This document shows, one piece after another, positions 43,988 through 52,593 of a DNA stretch of 64,000 nt. Location of the stretch: the NCBI RefSeq assembly GCF_018437505.1, contig NZ_CP072467.1, positions 1,302,001 to 1,366,000 on the forward strand. Reading direction: 5' to 3'. Under the pieces are notes generated by a model. It was not told the DNA's origin and searched no databases. It worked only from the letters and a program-made list of their open reading frames with translations. Positions within the stretch are counted from its first letter, which is position 1. Each line of letters starts with the position of its first letter. The translations under genes and the position numbers were made by a program. The stretch is from Spiractinospora alimapuensis. Its GTDB lineage: Bacteria > Actinomycetota > Actinomycetes > Streptosporangiales > Streptosporangiaceae.

Positions 43988-46494
43988 GCGCGGACCCGGT
44001 TCATCTCACTGTCGTACAGGGGCTCGATGCTCACCGTCGCGCGGACACGCCGCTCGAAGTACCCGATGTCCAGCTCCGTCCCCGGGCGCGCGAGCTCTTC
44101 CGGGATCCACGCGTAGGCGACGCCCACCCCGAGCGTGTGGCCCCAGGCGGCACTGGTGACGTAGCCGACCGCGTGGTCGGTGCTCTCCTCCGGCGTGAAC
44201 ACCGGCTCGTTGCCCAGCGGTGTGCCCAGCGGATCGGTGTAGGTGAGGCAGGTGAGGCGGCGCGGCGCCGGCCCGGCCTCCCGTTGGCGCTCCACCGCGT
44301 CGCGCCCCAGGAAATCGCCCTTGTCCGGCCGGATCGCGAAGGACAGCCCGGCCTCCAGGGGGCCGTGCTCGTCGGTCATGTCGGCACCGAAGGCACGGTA
44401 GCCCTTCTCCAGGCGCAGGCTGTTGAAGGCGCCTCGGCCGGCGGCGATGACGCCGAGGTCCCTCCCCGCCTGCCACAGGGTGTCCCACAGTCGCAGCCCC
44501 AGGTCCGCCGTGGTGTACAGCTCCCAGCCGAGCTCACCGACGTAGGAGACGCGCAGCGCGAGGACGGGGATGTTGGCCACGTGGAACCGGGCGCACCGGA
44601 AGTAGCGCAGGCCGTCGTTGGTGAGATCGTGGTCGGCGATCGGTTGAAGCAGTTCGCGCGCCTGTGGGCCCCACAACCCGACGCAGGTGGTTCCCGGGGT
44701 GAGGTCGTGGACGTGCACCGATCCGTCGGACGGGAGGTGGGCGCGCAGCCACGCCTCGTCCAAGGGGCTGTTCACGCCGAGCTGGAAGGTGTTCTCGTCG
44801 ACACGCGCGACCGTGATGTCGCCGCGCAGCCGCCCGTGCGGGGAGAGCAGGAGACAGTAGGTGACGGCACCGGGCGCACGGGTGACGCGTCCGGTCGTCA
44901 TCCGGTCGAGGAACTCGGCCGCGCCGGGTCCCGACACCTCCAGGCGCATCAGGGATGACATGTCGTACATCGCGACGCGTTCCCTGGTGACCTGGGCCTC
45001 GGCGGCGACGATCGGTGACCAGAAGCGCTGTGCCCACGGGCCGGGGAGGGCGATGTCGCGCCCCTCCTCCAGCAGTGGCGCGTTGTGCTCGTACCAGTGG
45101 GGGCGCTCCCAGCCCGAGGCCTCCAAGAAGAACGCTCCGAGGTCCTGCTCCCGCTGGTGGAAGGGGCTGGTGCGCAGCGGACGCGGCTCCTCCATCGGCT
45201 GTAGTGGATGCAGGGCGTCGTAGACCTCGACGAAGTTCTGGCAGTCCCGGGACATCAGGTAGTCGGGCGCGAGCTGGTGCGGTTGGAATCGGGCGATGTC
45301 GCAGGCGTGGGTGTCGAAGGTCGACTCCCCGTCGACGATCCACTCCGCGACGGCACGCGCGACCCCGGCGGAGTGGGTGATCCACACGGCTTCGGCGACC
45401 CAGAACCCGCTCACGTCGCCGAGCTCGCCCAGCAGCGGCATGTTGTCGGGAGTGAATGAGAACAGGCCGTTGATTCCCTCGGTGACCTCGGTGGCCGCCA
45501 GGTCTGGCAGGAGGTCCAGGGTGTTGGTCCAGGCCGGCGCGAAGTCCTCCTCGGTGAAGGGCCGCACCGACGGCATCGCGGGAGCGTCGGGGCGAGGCGT
45601 GCCGATGGCGTCCGGGTCGACCGGCATGGGGCGGTGGCCGTAGTAGCCGATGCCGACCCGGTCGTGGTGCTCCCGATAGTAGAGGTCCTCACCCTGGTGC
45701 CGGAGGATCGGGTGTGGCGCGGTGGGTCCGTCCGGGGCCGCGAGTGCGGCGAGCGCGGGTACGGGACCTGTCCAGGCGTACTGGTGCTGCAGAGGGGTGA
45801 GCGCGAGGGTGTGGCCCACCATCCGGAGGATGCGCGGCCCCCACATCCCCGCGCAGCTCACCACGATGTCGCAGGGGATGCGACCGTTGTCGGTCACCAC
45901 GGCGGTGACCCGTCCCCCGGCGGTCTCCACGTCGAGTACCTCGTGGTGGGGCAGGAAGCGGGCACCGCGCCACACGGCCTGCTCGGCCTGCGCGCGGGCG
46001 GCTCGTACGGCGTTCGCGAGCCCGTCGGTCGGCGTGTGCAGTCCGCCAAGGACCCGGTCGGCGTTGACCAGGGGGTGCAGCTTCGCGCAGTCCTCCGGGT
46101 CGAGGATGTGCGCCGGGATCCCCCAGGCTCGGGCCCAGCCGCCGCGGCGGTGGAGTTCGTCCATGCGGTCCGGAGTGGTCGCGAGTTCGAGACCGCCGAC
46201 CGGGTCCAGGCAGGGCGTGCCCTCGCACCGCAGCGCGGCGTACTTGTCGACGGTGTAGTGGGCGAAGTCCGCCATGGCCTTGGAGCCGTTGGTCTGGAAT
46301 ACCAGGCCGGGGGCGTGCGAGGTGGAACCGCCGGTGCTGTAGAGGGGGCCCTGGTCCACCACGGTGATGTCGGTGTAGCCGCGCACCGAGAGCTCGTCGG
46401 CGAGGGCGCAGCCCACGATCCCGGCCCCGATGATCACGATCCTGGGGGTGGCGGACATGGTGGTCGTGGTACGGGCGTTGAGCGGAGTGTCCAT
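43984..46494 (-). CDS. FAD-dependent dimethylglycine/sarcosine dehydrogenase-like protein (DAO plus GcvT)
   Basis: An 836-residue protein. An N-terminal DAO domain starts with [20 protein letters not shown] and has the [20 protein letters not shown] segment, whose histidine carries covalent FAD in relatives. It is followed by an FAO-type linker and a C-terminal GcvT folate domain with [38 protein letters not shown] and [16 protein letters not shown]. It would demethylate dimethylglycine (or sarcosine), giving methylene-THF. The ATG at 46494 is set by GAGGT 5 bp upstream. It is the first gene of the soxBDAG operon, and its promoter carries the TACGCAAC direct repeat. Substrate choice between dimethylglycine and sarcosine is open. 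Confidence 0.9.
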   Translation of the reverse strand: MDTPLNARTTTTMSATPRIVIIGAGIVGCALADELSVRGYTDITVVDQGPLYSTGGSTSHAPGLVFQTNGSKAMADFAHYTVDKYAALRCEGTPCLDPVGGLELATTPDRMDELHRRGGWARAWGIPAHILDPEDCAKLHPLVNADRVLGGLHTPTDGLANAVRAARAQAEQAVWRGARFLPHHEVLDVETAGGRVTAVVTDNGRIPCDIVVSCAGMWGPRILRMVGHTLALTPLQHQYAWTGPVPALAALAAPDGPTAPHPILRHQGEDLYYREHHDRVGIGYYGHRPMPVDPDAIGTPRPDAPAMPSVRPFTEEDFAPAWTNTLDLLPDLAATEVTEGINGLFSFTPDNMPLLGELGDVSGFWVAEAVWITHSAGVARAVAEWIVDGESTFDTHACDIARFQPHQLAPDYLMSRDCQNFVEVYDALHPLQPMEEPRPLRTSPFHQREQDLGAFFLEASGWERPHWYEHNAPLLEEGRDIALPGPWAQRFWSPIVAAEAQVTRERVAMYDMSSLMRLEVSGPGAAEFLDRMTTGRVTRAPGAVTYCLLLSPHGRLRGDITVARVDENTFQLGVNSPLDEAWLRAHLPSDGSVHVHDLTPGTTCVGLWGPQARELLQPIADHDLTNDGLRYFRCARFHVANIPVLALRVSYVGELGWELYTTADLGLRLWDTLWQAGRDLGVIAAGRGAFNSLRLEKGYRAFGADMTDEHGPLEAGLSFAIRPDKGDFLGRDAVERQREAGPAPRRLTCLTYTDPLGTPLGNEPVFTPEESTDHAVGYVTSAAWGHTLGVGVAYAWIPEELARPGTELDIGYFERRVRATVSIEPLYDSEMNRVRA

Positions 46495-46526
46495 GGCGAC
46501 CTCGCAGCGACGTATAAGTATCGTCC

Positions 46527-46553
46527 TACGCAACCATCGGCGATCTACGCAAC
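46527..46553. promoter_or_regulatory. Direct repeat TACGCAAC, 19-bp period, before the sarcosine operon
   Basis: Two exact TACGCAAC octamers start at 46527 and 46546, 33-59 bp upstream of the dimethylglycine dehydrogenase-like start. The same motif with the same 19-bp period occurs twice more between 48003 and 48106, upstream of the DmdA-like and methylene-THF reductase genes. This is best read as a shared activator or repressor site for the one-carbon island. Confidence 0.7.
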
Positions 46554-46685
46554 AGCGTCGAACGCGACGGGGTGCGTGTCAAGTGGCCACGAGCGGGGAG
46601 GACGAGGCTCGTCTCTCCCGCGCGCGGATTCGGCGATCGGGACTGGTGGTGCGGGACCCGAATTCAGTTGTTGACGGCGGAGAGC

Positions 46686-46716
46686 CGGTTCCGGACGGGG
46701 CTCCCGTCCGGAACCG
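46686..46716. terminator. Strong hairpin after the DmdA-like gene
   Basis: CGGTTCCGGACGGG and its exact complement are separated by only GCT, giving a 14-bp stem with a 3-nt loop. It lies 59 bp past the stop of the DmdA-like gene and before the next minus-strand operon, as expected for an intrinsic terminator of actinomycete type without a T-run. Confidence 0.7.
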
Positions 46717-46774
46717 ACGCCTTCGCGGTGGCCGGCGCCTGGGGGCGCGCCCCTGACCCCGGATCGGGTCCGCG

Positions 46775-47980
46775 CTATCCGGTCACCAGCTCGCGGAGGT
46801 CCTGCTTGGGCAGGTTCTTCTTCGGGTCGACGAACGGCTTTTCCACCACGCGTGCCGTCTGCTCCCCCTGGGGTGTCACCACGATGAGCTCGGTGCCCAG
46901 CGCCGCGTGACCGATCGGCACCATGGCGAACCCGATGTTCTGTTCCATCCGCGGTGAGAAGCAGGCCGACGTCACCTTGCCGATCGCGAGCCCGCTGTCC
47001 GGCTCCCGCACCTCGAAGAAGTCGATCATCGATCCGTCGTTGAAGGACCCCAACGGGGGGCCGTCGATCGTGACGCCGGCGAGCTTGCGGCTGACTCCCT
47101 CGTCCCGGATCTTCTGCAACGCCGCCTTTCCGACGAAGTCGGCCTCCTGGTCGAGGTCGACCATCCAGCTCACCTCGTAGCCGTAGCCAACCTCGAAGGG
47201 GTTGGTGTCCAGGCTGATGTCGCATCCGTGGGAGAGGATGCCGCCCTCGATCCGGCGGATGTGGCACGGCCCGATGACCTCCAGCCCGTGCGGACGTCCG
47301 GCCTCCAGCACGGTGTCCCACAGCCGCACGCCGTCCCGACTCGCGTTGCGCAGGTAGATCTCGAAGCCCAGCTCGGAGGTGTAACCCGTGCGGGACACCA
47401 CGACACTCATCCCGTTGAGGTCGAACTCCGCGCAGAAGTAGTAGCCGATGTCCAGCACACTCTCGCCGAACAGGTCGACCATGACCTCCTTGGACTTCGG
47501 GCCCTGCACCTGCACGGGGCCGACGTCCGCCTCGGTGATCGTGACGTCCATGCCGCTGTTCTGTGCCAACCCCTTGGCCCACAGCAGCACGTCACTGTCG
47601 GCGAGGGACAGCCAGAAGTGGTTCTCTCCTAGGCGCAGCAGCACCGGGTCGTTGATGATGCCGCCCTCGGGTGAGGTGATGAAGACGTACTTGCACTGCC
47701 CCACCTGGCACTTGTTGAGGTCCCGTGGCACCAGCATGTTGGTGAAGGCGAACGCGTCCGGCCCGGTGATCTCCACCTGGCGCTCGACGCCGACGTCCCA
47801 CAGGGTCACACCCGTCAGCAGGTTCCAGTACTCGCCCACCGGGTCGCCGTAGTGACGCGGGTGGTACGTGTGGTTGTACACGCTGTAGGTGTGCACGCCG
47901 TGCCGGCGTGAGGCGTAAAAGAACGGCGACTTGCGGATCCGGCTGTACAGCAGGATCTCCGGGTTCTCCGTGATGGCCAT
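46775..47980 (-). CDS. Folate-dependent demethylase of the GcvT family, DmdA-like
   Basis: A 401-residue stand-alone GcvT protein. Its segments VYNHTYHPRHYGD, VGVERQVEITGPDAFAFTNM, LVPRDLNKCQVGQCKY, GGIINDPVLLRLGENHFW, SLADSDVLLWAKGLA and VQVQGPKSKE resemble dimethylsulfoniopropionate demethylase DmdA more than glycine-cleavage T protein (from memory of the family). It would transfer a methyl group from a dimethylated onium substrate to THF. The ATG at 47980 has GGAGGT 4 bp upstream. It is divergent from the methylene-THF reductase pair and next to the sarcosine operon, so the substrate may be a betaine or sulfonium compound (inference). Confidence 0.85.
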   Translation of the reverse strand: MAITENPEILLYSRIRKSPFFYASRRHGVHTYSVYNHTYHPRHYGDPVGEYWNLLTGVTLWDVGVERQVEITGPDAFAFTNMLVPRDLNKCQVGQCKYVFITSPEGGIINDPVLLRLGENHFWLSLADSDVLLWAKGLAQNSGMDVTITEADVGPVQVQGPKSKEVMVDLFGESVLDIGYYFCAEFDLNGMSVVVSRTGYTSELGFEIYLRNASRDGVRLWDTVLEAGRPHGLEVIGPCHIRRIEGGILSHGCDISLDTNPFEVGYGYEVSWMVDLDQEADFVGKAALQKIRDEGVSRKLAGVTIDGPPLGSFNDGSMIDFFEVREPDSGLAIGKVTSACFSPRMEQNIGFAMVPIGHAALGTELIVVTPQGEQTARVVEKPFVDPKKNLPKQDLRELVTG

Positions 47981-48002
47981 CAGGACCTCCACTAAGCCTT
48001 AA

Positions 48003-48106
48003 TACGCAACGTGATCCGCGATACGCAACGAAGCTTTCCCGTCGCTCGCCTTCGCTGTCAAGCGGAGTTAGTTTCTTATAACGCAACGGTTATCTATTGA
48101 CGCAAC
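48003..48106. promoter_or_regulatory. Two CGCAAC direct-repeat pairs in the divergent promoter region
   Basis: TACGCAAC starts at 48003 and 48022; ACGCAAC starts at 48081 and 48100. Both pairs have a 19-bp period and the same orientation as the pair at 46527-46553. The first pair lies 23-49 bp upstream of the DmdA-like start. The second lies near the middle of the 329-bp divergent region and may serve the methylene-THF reductase genes. Confidence 0.7.
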
Positions 48107-48309
48107 CGTCGCCCGGTTCTACGCTGAAGCGAACGTCGTTAAGTTTCTTCATTCGCACAGTGTTTCTCTATACACAACACACTAGTAGCGGCTCACGGCG
48201 TCGTCCAGCAGCCACACCACGTGTTCAGGACTGGTTCGACTTCCAGACGCACCAGCCCTCACCACGGACGACGCGCACCCACCACCCGGGACCTAGCGAG
48301 GGCAGCCCT

Positions 48310-48687
48310 ATGGCCACGTTCCTGGAGCTCGTCGAACATTCCGTGAAGAAACCCGTCTGGGACTGCCGCATGTGTGGGCAGTGCGTCCTGCACAGCACTG
48401 GCCTCACCTGCCCCATGACCTGCCCCAAGACACTGCGCAACGGTCCGTGCGGCGGTGTCCGTCCCGACGGCACCTGCGAGGTCAAACCGGAGATGCGCTG
48501 CGTGTGGGTCAAGGCGTGGCGGCGCTCCGACTACCTCCCCTGGTCGGAGGACCCGGAACAGCCCCGCCCACCGGTCGACAACCAACTGTGGGGCACCTCG
48601 TCGTGGACCAACCTCCTCACCGGCCGGGACAAGCAGACCCCACGGGGCTGGGACGACGCATCCGACGACGGGGAGGACGACCGATGA
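48310..48687 (+). CDS. Methylenetetrahydrofolate reductase C-terminal-domain protein (zinc/iron-binding)
   Basis: A 125-residue cysteine-rich protein matching the MTHFR C-terminal domain found fused or adjacent to reductases of the anaerobe type. It has WDCRMCGQCVLHSTGLTCP, then MTCPKTLRNGPCGGV, GTCEVKPEMRCVW and KAWRRSDYLPW. The cysteine pattern suggests a metal or Fe-S centre. The ATG at 48310 is preceded by an AGGGCAG ribosome site. It overlaps the reductase gene by 4 bp (ATGA) and probably forms a complex with that product. Confidence 0.88.
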   Translation: MATFLELVEHSVKKPVWDCRMCGQCVLHSTGLTCPMTCPKTLRNGPCGGVRPDGTCEVKPEMRCVWVKAWRRSDYLPWSEDPEQPRPPVDNQLWGTSSWTNLLTGRDKQTPRGWDDASDDGEDDR

Positions 48688-49628
48688 ACCAGCTACGCAC
48701 CCGCCTGGAGTCCGGCGAACCGGTGGTCACCGCCGAGCTACCGGTCATCGACGGGGGCGGCCTGGCCGCGGTACGCGCACACGTCGCCCGTCTCGCGCCC
48801 CACGTGGACGCCGTCAACGCGACGGACAACACCGCCGCCCACGCCCACGTGTCGAACGTGTCCATCGCCATCGCCCTGGCACACCTGGGCGTTGACCCGA
48901 TCCTGCAGGTCGTGTGCCGGGACAAGAACCGCCTGGCGCTCCAGGCCGACATCATGGGCGCCGCCCTGCACGGCGTCGTCAACGTCTGCTGCCTCACCGG
49001 GGACGACGTGACGGCCGGCGACGAGCCCGAGGCACGGCGCGTCTTCGACCTCGACTCCCCGCAGCTCGTGCGCACGGCCAGCGCGCTCGCCAACGGCCGC
49101 TACCTCTCCGGACGCGCGATCGACCCCCCGCCCGACCTCTTCGTCGGCGCGGTGGAGAACCCGGGCGCACCGCCCTACGCCGAACGTGTCCGCCGAGCCA
49201 CCCAAAAGGCCGCCGCCGGGGCCCGCTTCCTGCAACTCCAGACCTGCTACCGGCCGGAACTACTCGAGGCCTTCACCGAACGCGCCGTCCAGGACGGGCT
49301 CACCGAGACCACCGCGATGCTCGCCACCCTGTGCCTCGTCCGCGGACCTCGCGCCCTGCGCTACATGGACGACAACGTCCCCGGCATCGAGATCCCCGAT
49401 CCGCTGATCGCCGGCGTCGAAGGCGCCACCGACCCGCGCGAGGCCGCCTACCAGGTCGCTCTCGAACAGGCACGCCACGCGCTCGCACTGCCCGGCATCC
49501 GCGGGCTCCACATCATCGACTTCCGCCACGACGACACCGTCGAACGGCTCAGGGCCGACCTCGGCCTCACCCGCGCCCCAGCCGTCGAGCCGGAGTCCGC
49601 CGAGATCCCCGCCACCGCGCCCCACTGA
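48684..49628 (+). CDS. Methylenetetrahydrofolate reductase (MetF-like)
   Basis: A 314-residue TIM-barrel flavoprotein. Segments include VTAELPVIDGGGLAAVRAHV, VDAVNATDNTAAHAHVSN, VDPILQVVCRDKNRLALQAD (the CRDxN signature), VVNVCCLTGDDVTAGDEPEA, and ARFLQLQTCYRPELLEAF. It reduces 5,10-methylene-THF to 5-methyl-THF. Genetic linkage to sarcosine oxidase and a folate demethylase indicates that it disposes of, or re-uses, the one-carbon units these enzymes load onto folate. GGGGAGG lies 7 bp before the ATG at 48684. It is the second of a coupled gene pair. Confidence 0.88.
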   Translation: MNQLRTRLESGEPVVTAELPVIDGGGLAAVRAHVARLAPHVDAVNATDNTAAHAHVSNVSIAIALAHLGVDPILQVVCRDKNRLALQADIMGAALHGVVNVCCLTGDDVTAGDEPEARRVFDLDSPQLVRTASALANGRYLSGRAIDPPPDLFVGAVENPGAPPYAERVRRATQKAAAGARFLQLQTCYRPELLEAFTERAVQDGLTETTAMLATLCLVRGPRALRYMDDNVPGIEIPDPLIAGVEGATDPREAAYQVALEQARHALALPGIRGLHIIDFRHDDTVERLRADLGLTRAPAVEPESAEIPATAPH

Positions 49629-49713
49629 GACGCGACAGACCCGGGCGGTGTCGGCACCGAGGCCACCGGCGCCCACCGCCCGCACCACGCACACACGGGA
49701 CTCCCGACCGCGC

Positions 49714-50715
49714 TCAGGGGTTGCCGGCCGTCCAGCCCTGGCGGGGTGGCCAGACGCCCGTGCCGGGGGCGGGGTCGCCGACCGGGCCCCCGGGTTCGGT
49801 TCCCGGTCGCGGGGCTGGAACCGCGGCACCCGCGGTCATGCGGCGGGCGCAGGTGAGGAACTCCTCGGCGACGTCCGGGACCGGACCTCGGGGGGCGGCG
49901 ACCACACCGACGTGACTGACGGTGTCGGGTTCGCGCAGCGGGACCGGGACCACGTCGTCGGGAAGGGACAGCACCTCCAGCCACGACGCCGCGACGATGG
50001 CGGCCCCCGGGGCATGGCGCAGGTAGGCGAGCATGCCGGGCACCGATCCCACCTCGGCTCGTACGTCGAGGCGAGCACCGACGCCGCGTGCGGTCTCCTC
50101 CAGAACCCCCCGTTCCGGGGCCGGGTGCGCGGGAACGCACAGCGGGACCTGGTCGAGCTCCTCCCAGTCGACGTGGAGACGACCGGCGAAGCACCCGTCC
50201 GCCTGGGCCAGGACCACGTACCGCTCGTGGTAAAGCGGACACACGCGGCCCTCGTGCGGAGAGCGCGTGGTGTCCAGATACGTCACACCCACGTCGAACT
50301 CACCACCCGCGAGGCCGCGCTGGACCTCGGCCGGGGCGCACTCCCGAACCCGCAGCCGGACCCGCGGATGGTGACGCTGCATCTGCGCGCACAGGTAGCC
50401 CACGGGATCCACTGCGGTGGGAACCATCCCCACCCGCAGCATCCCCGTCAGGCCCTCGCGGGCGGAGCGGGCGTCGCTCATCAGTGCGTCGCAGGCCGCC
50501 ACCGCCCGGTGCGCCCACCGGAGAACCCGCTCACCCTCCGGAGTGAAGCCCTGGAACCGGTTGCCGCGGCGCACGATGGGGACGCGGAGCTCGTCCTCCA
50601 GCTTGCGGATCCCCGCGGACAGCGCCGGTTGGGTCACGCTGCACGCCGCGGCCGCGCGGGCGAAGTGTCGTTCTCGGGACAGCGCCACCAGGTATTCCAA
50701 CTGGCGGATCAACAC
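49714..50715 (-). CDS. LysR family transcriptional regulator
   Basis: About 333 residues. The N-terminal winged helix (QLEYLVALSRERHFARAAA, CSVTQPALSAGIRKLE) is followed by a periplasmic-binding-like effector domain (MLRVGMVPTAVDPVGYL, EFDVGVTYLDT). A disordered Pro/Gly tail follows. The GTG at 50715 is favoured by GGAGGGG about 8 bp upstream. It converges on the methylene-THF reductase gene and lies 31 bp downstream of the GntR gene on the same strand. Its targets are not evident; the one-carbon island is one candidate. Confidence 0.9.
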   Translation of the reverse strand: MLIRQLEYLVALSRERHFARAAAACSVTQPALSAGIRKLEDELRVPIVRRGNRFQGFTPEGERVLRWAHRAVAACDALMSDARSAREGLTGMLRVGMVPTAVDPVGYLCAQMQRHHPRVRLRVRECAPAEVQRGLAGGEFDVGVTYLDTTRSPHEGRVCPLYHERYVVLAQADGCFAGRLHVDWEELDQVPLCVPAHPAPERGVLEETARGVGARLDVRAEVGSVPGMLAYLRHAPGAAIVAASWLEVLSLPDDVVPVPLREPDTVSHVGVVAAPRGPVPDVAEEFLTCARRMTAGAAVPAPRPGTEPGGPVGDPAPGTGVWPPRQGWTAGNP

Positions 50716-50746
50716 CCGCGCCACCCCTCCCACCGTGCCCGATCCC

Positions 50747-51466
50747 TCAACGCCTCGGCGTCGCCTCCACATCGTCGTGCGCGACCTGGTCTAAGTACAT
50801 ACGGCGGGTGCGGTCGGTGTGCGCGCGCATCAAGTCGGCGGCTCGGTCGGCCTCGCCCCGCTCGACGGCGTCGATGATCTCGGCGTGCTCCGTCCAGGCG
50901 GCGGTTCCGCGCAGCTCGGCGACCGAGCCGTGGTACCACCGAACGCGCCGGGCGACCTGCGCGGCGAGCTCAGCGAGGACCGTGTTGCCGGACAGTTCGG
51001 TGAGGAGTCGATGCAGGTCGGCGTTGGCGGCGACCGAGGCGTCCACGTCACCGTCCCGGGCGGCCGACGCGCCCCGCTCCAGCACCGCACGCAGGTGCGC
51101 GACGCCGGCGGAGTCGGCGGAGTGCGCCGCGAGCCGGGCCGACTCGGTCTCCAACAGCCCACGGACAGCGAACAACTGGTCCGCCTCACTCGCCGTGGGC
51201 TGATGAACGAACGCGCCGTAGCCGGGGCGTAGGTCGACCCACCCCTCCATGCTCAATCGCTGCAACGTCTCACGCACGGGCTGGCGCGACACGCCCAACT
51301 GCTCGGCGAGGTCGCTCTCCACCAGATGGCGCCCCGGAGGGAGACGACGGCTCGTGATCAGCTCCAGCAGCGCGTCGTACACCCGTTCCCGCAGGGGAAC
51401 CGGGCGCTCGACTCGGGCGGCCACCGCATCGTCGGTGGAGCGCGATGAACTCATACGTGCGCCCAT
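50747..51466 (-). CDS. GntR family regulator, FCD subfamily
   Basis: A 239-residue regulator with a winged helix (LRERVYDALLELITSRRLPP, LAEQLGVSRQPVRETLQRLS, GYGAFVHQP) and a helical FCD effector domain (LFAVRGLLETESARLAAHSA, NADLHRLLTELSGNTVLAEL, and HAEIIDAVERGEADRAADLM) with the expected His/Asp metal ligands. It may control the flanking LacI-region genes or the one-carbon island. No palindrome stands out upstream of its start. Confidence 0.92.
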   Translation of the reverse strand: MGARMSSSRSTDDAVAARVERPVPLRERVYDALLELITSRRLPPGRHLVESDLAEQLGVSRQPVRETLQRLSMEGWVDLRPGYGAFVHQPTASEADQLFAVRGLLETESARLAAHSADSAGVAHLRAVLERGASAARDGDVDASVAANADLHRLLTELSGNTVLAELAAQVARRVRWYHGSVAELRGTAAWTEHAEIIDAVERGEADRAADLMRAHTDRTRRMYLDQVAHDDVEATPRR

Positions 51467-51699
51467 TGTCTCCAGGATCGGGATCGGGATCGGACACGGT
51501 GAAGCCGTTGCCGGACGGCCCCGAGTTTACTCACTCCCGATCCACCAACGCCGCCACAGCGCGGGAACGGCGCTCCGCCACGCGCGGAACCGGGGAACCC
51601 GCGCCACCACGGCACCGTCACGCCACGACGCCCGCGGGCACGATCCAGATCATCGTGCCCGCGGTGAGGTCGGGAAGGCCTGCCTGGTCACGAAGCGGG

Positions 51700-52593
51700 T
51701 CAGACCACGTGCTGCACGTGGCGCCGAAGCAGCGTGTCGAACGCCTGGTCCCCGTCGGCGGCCCACAGCTCGGCGTTGAACACCTCCACCTCGATGTCCC
51801 CGGTGTAACCCTCGGCCTGCACTCGCCGCAGCAGACGCCGCAGGTCCACGTGTCCGTCGCCCGGCACGCCACGCGCCAGCAGCGCGTCCTCGGGGAACGG
51901 CAGCACCCAGTCACAGGTCTGGAAGGAGAGGATGCGTCCGCCGCGTCCGGCGCGCGTGAGCTGTTCGTCCAGGTCGGGGTCCCACCACACGTGGTAGGCG
52001 TCGACGACCACCCCCACCGTGGCGCCCTCGGGGTCGACCCGTTCGGCGAGGTCCAGCGCCTGGCGCAGAGTGGACAGGACGGCGCGGTCCGCGCAGAACA
52101 TGGGGTGGAGCGGTTCCAGCGCGATACGTACACCGTGTTCGTCGGCGTAGGGCGCGAGCGCCTGGATCCCGTCGGCCACGGCGGCACGGGCTCCGGACAG
52201 GTCCCGGCTTCCCTCAGGGAGCCCACCCACCACCATCACCAGACACGGAGCGCCCAGTTCCGCGGCCTCCTCCACCGCCCGCCGGTTCTCCGCGAGGGCC
52301 GACGCCTGGTCGGCGCCCGTCAGGAAGCCGCCGCGACAGTAGGAGGACACCCGCAGGCCCGCGTCACCAACGAGCCGGGCGCTGCGGGCGAGCCCGCACT
52401 CGGCCACTTGTTCCCGCCACAGCCCGACCGCTCCCACACCCCGGTCCACGCACCCCCGCACGACCTCGGGCACACCCCACTGGGCGAGACTGCGTTGGTT
52501 CAGGGAGAACCGCGCGATTCGCGGGTCGTCGGGACGCGGGGTCGGGACGGCGGCCGGAGCACCGGAGGGAACGTCGATCGCGGTCGTGGTCAC
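51700..52593 (-). CDS. Sugar phosphate isomerase/epimerase (TIM barrel)
   Basis: A 297-residue AP-endonuclease-2 family barrel: ARFSLNQRSLAQWGVPEVVR at the start, VGAVGLWREQVAECG, VRIALEPLHPMFCADRAVLS (metal Glu), GVVVDAYHVWWDPDLDEQ (Asp/His), and IEVEVFNAELWAADGD (last Glu). The GTG at 52593 overlaps the stop of the DUF993 gene by 4 bp. It is the third gene of a LacI-operator-controlled operon with a Gfo/Idh dehydrogenase and a DUF993 protein. The substrate is probably a keto-sugar. Confidence 0.88.
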   Translation of the reverse strand: MTTTAIDVPSGAPAAVPTPRPDDPRIARFSLNQRSLAQWGVPEVVRGCVDRGVGAVGLWREQVAECGLARSARLVGDAGLRVSSYCRGGFLTGADQASALAENRRAVEEAAELGAPCLVMVVGGLPEGSRDLSGARAAVADGIQALAPYADEHGVRIALEPLHPMFCADRAVLSTLRQALDLAERVDPEGATVGVVVDAYHVWWDPDLDEQLTRAGRGGRILSFQTCDWVLPFPEDALLARGVPGDGHVDLRRLLRRVQAEGYTGDIEVEVFNAELWAADGDQAFDTLLRRHVQHVV

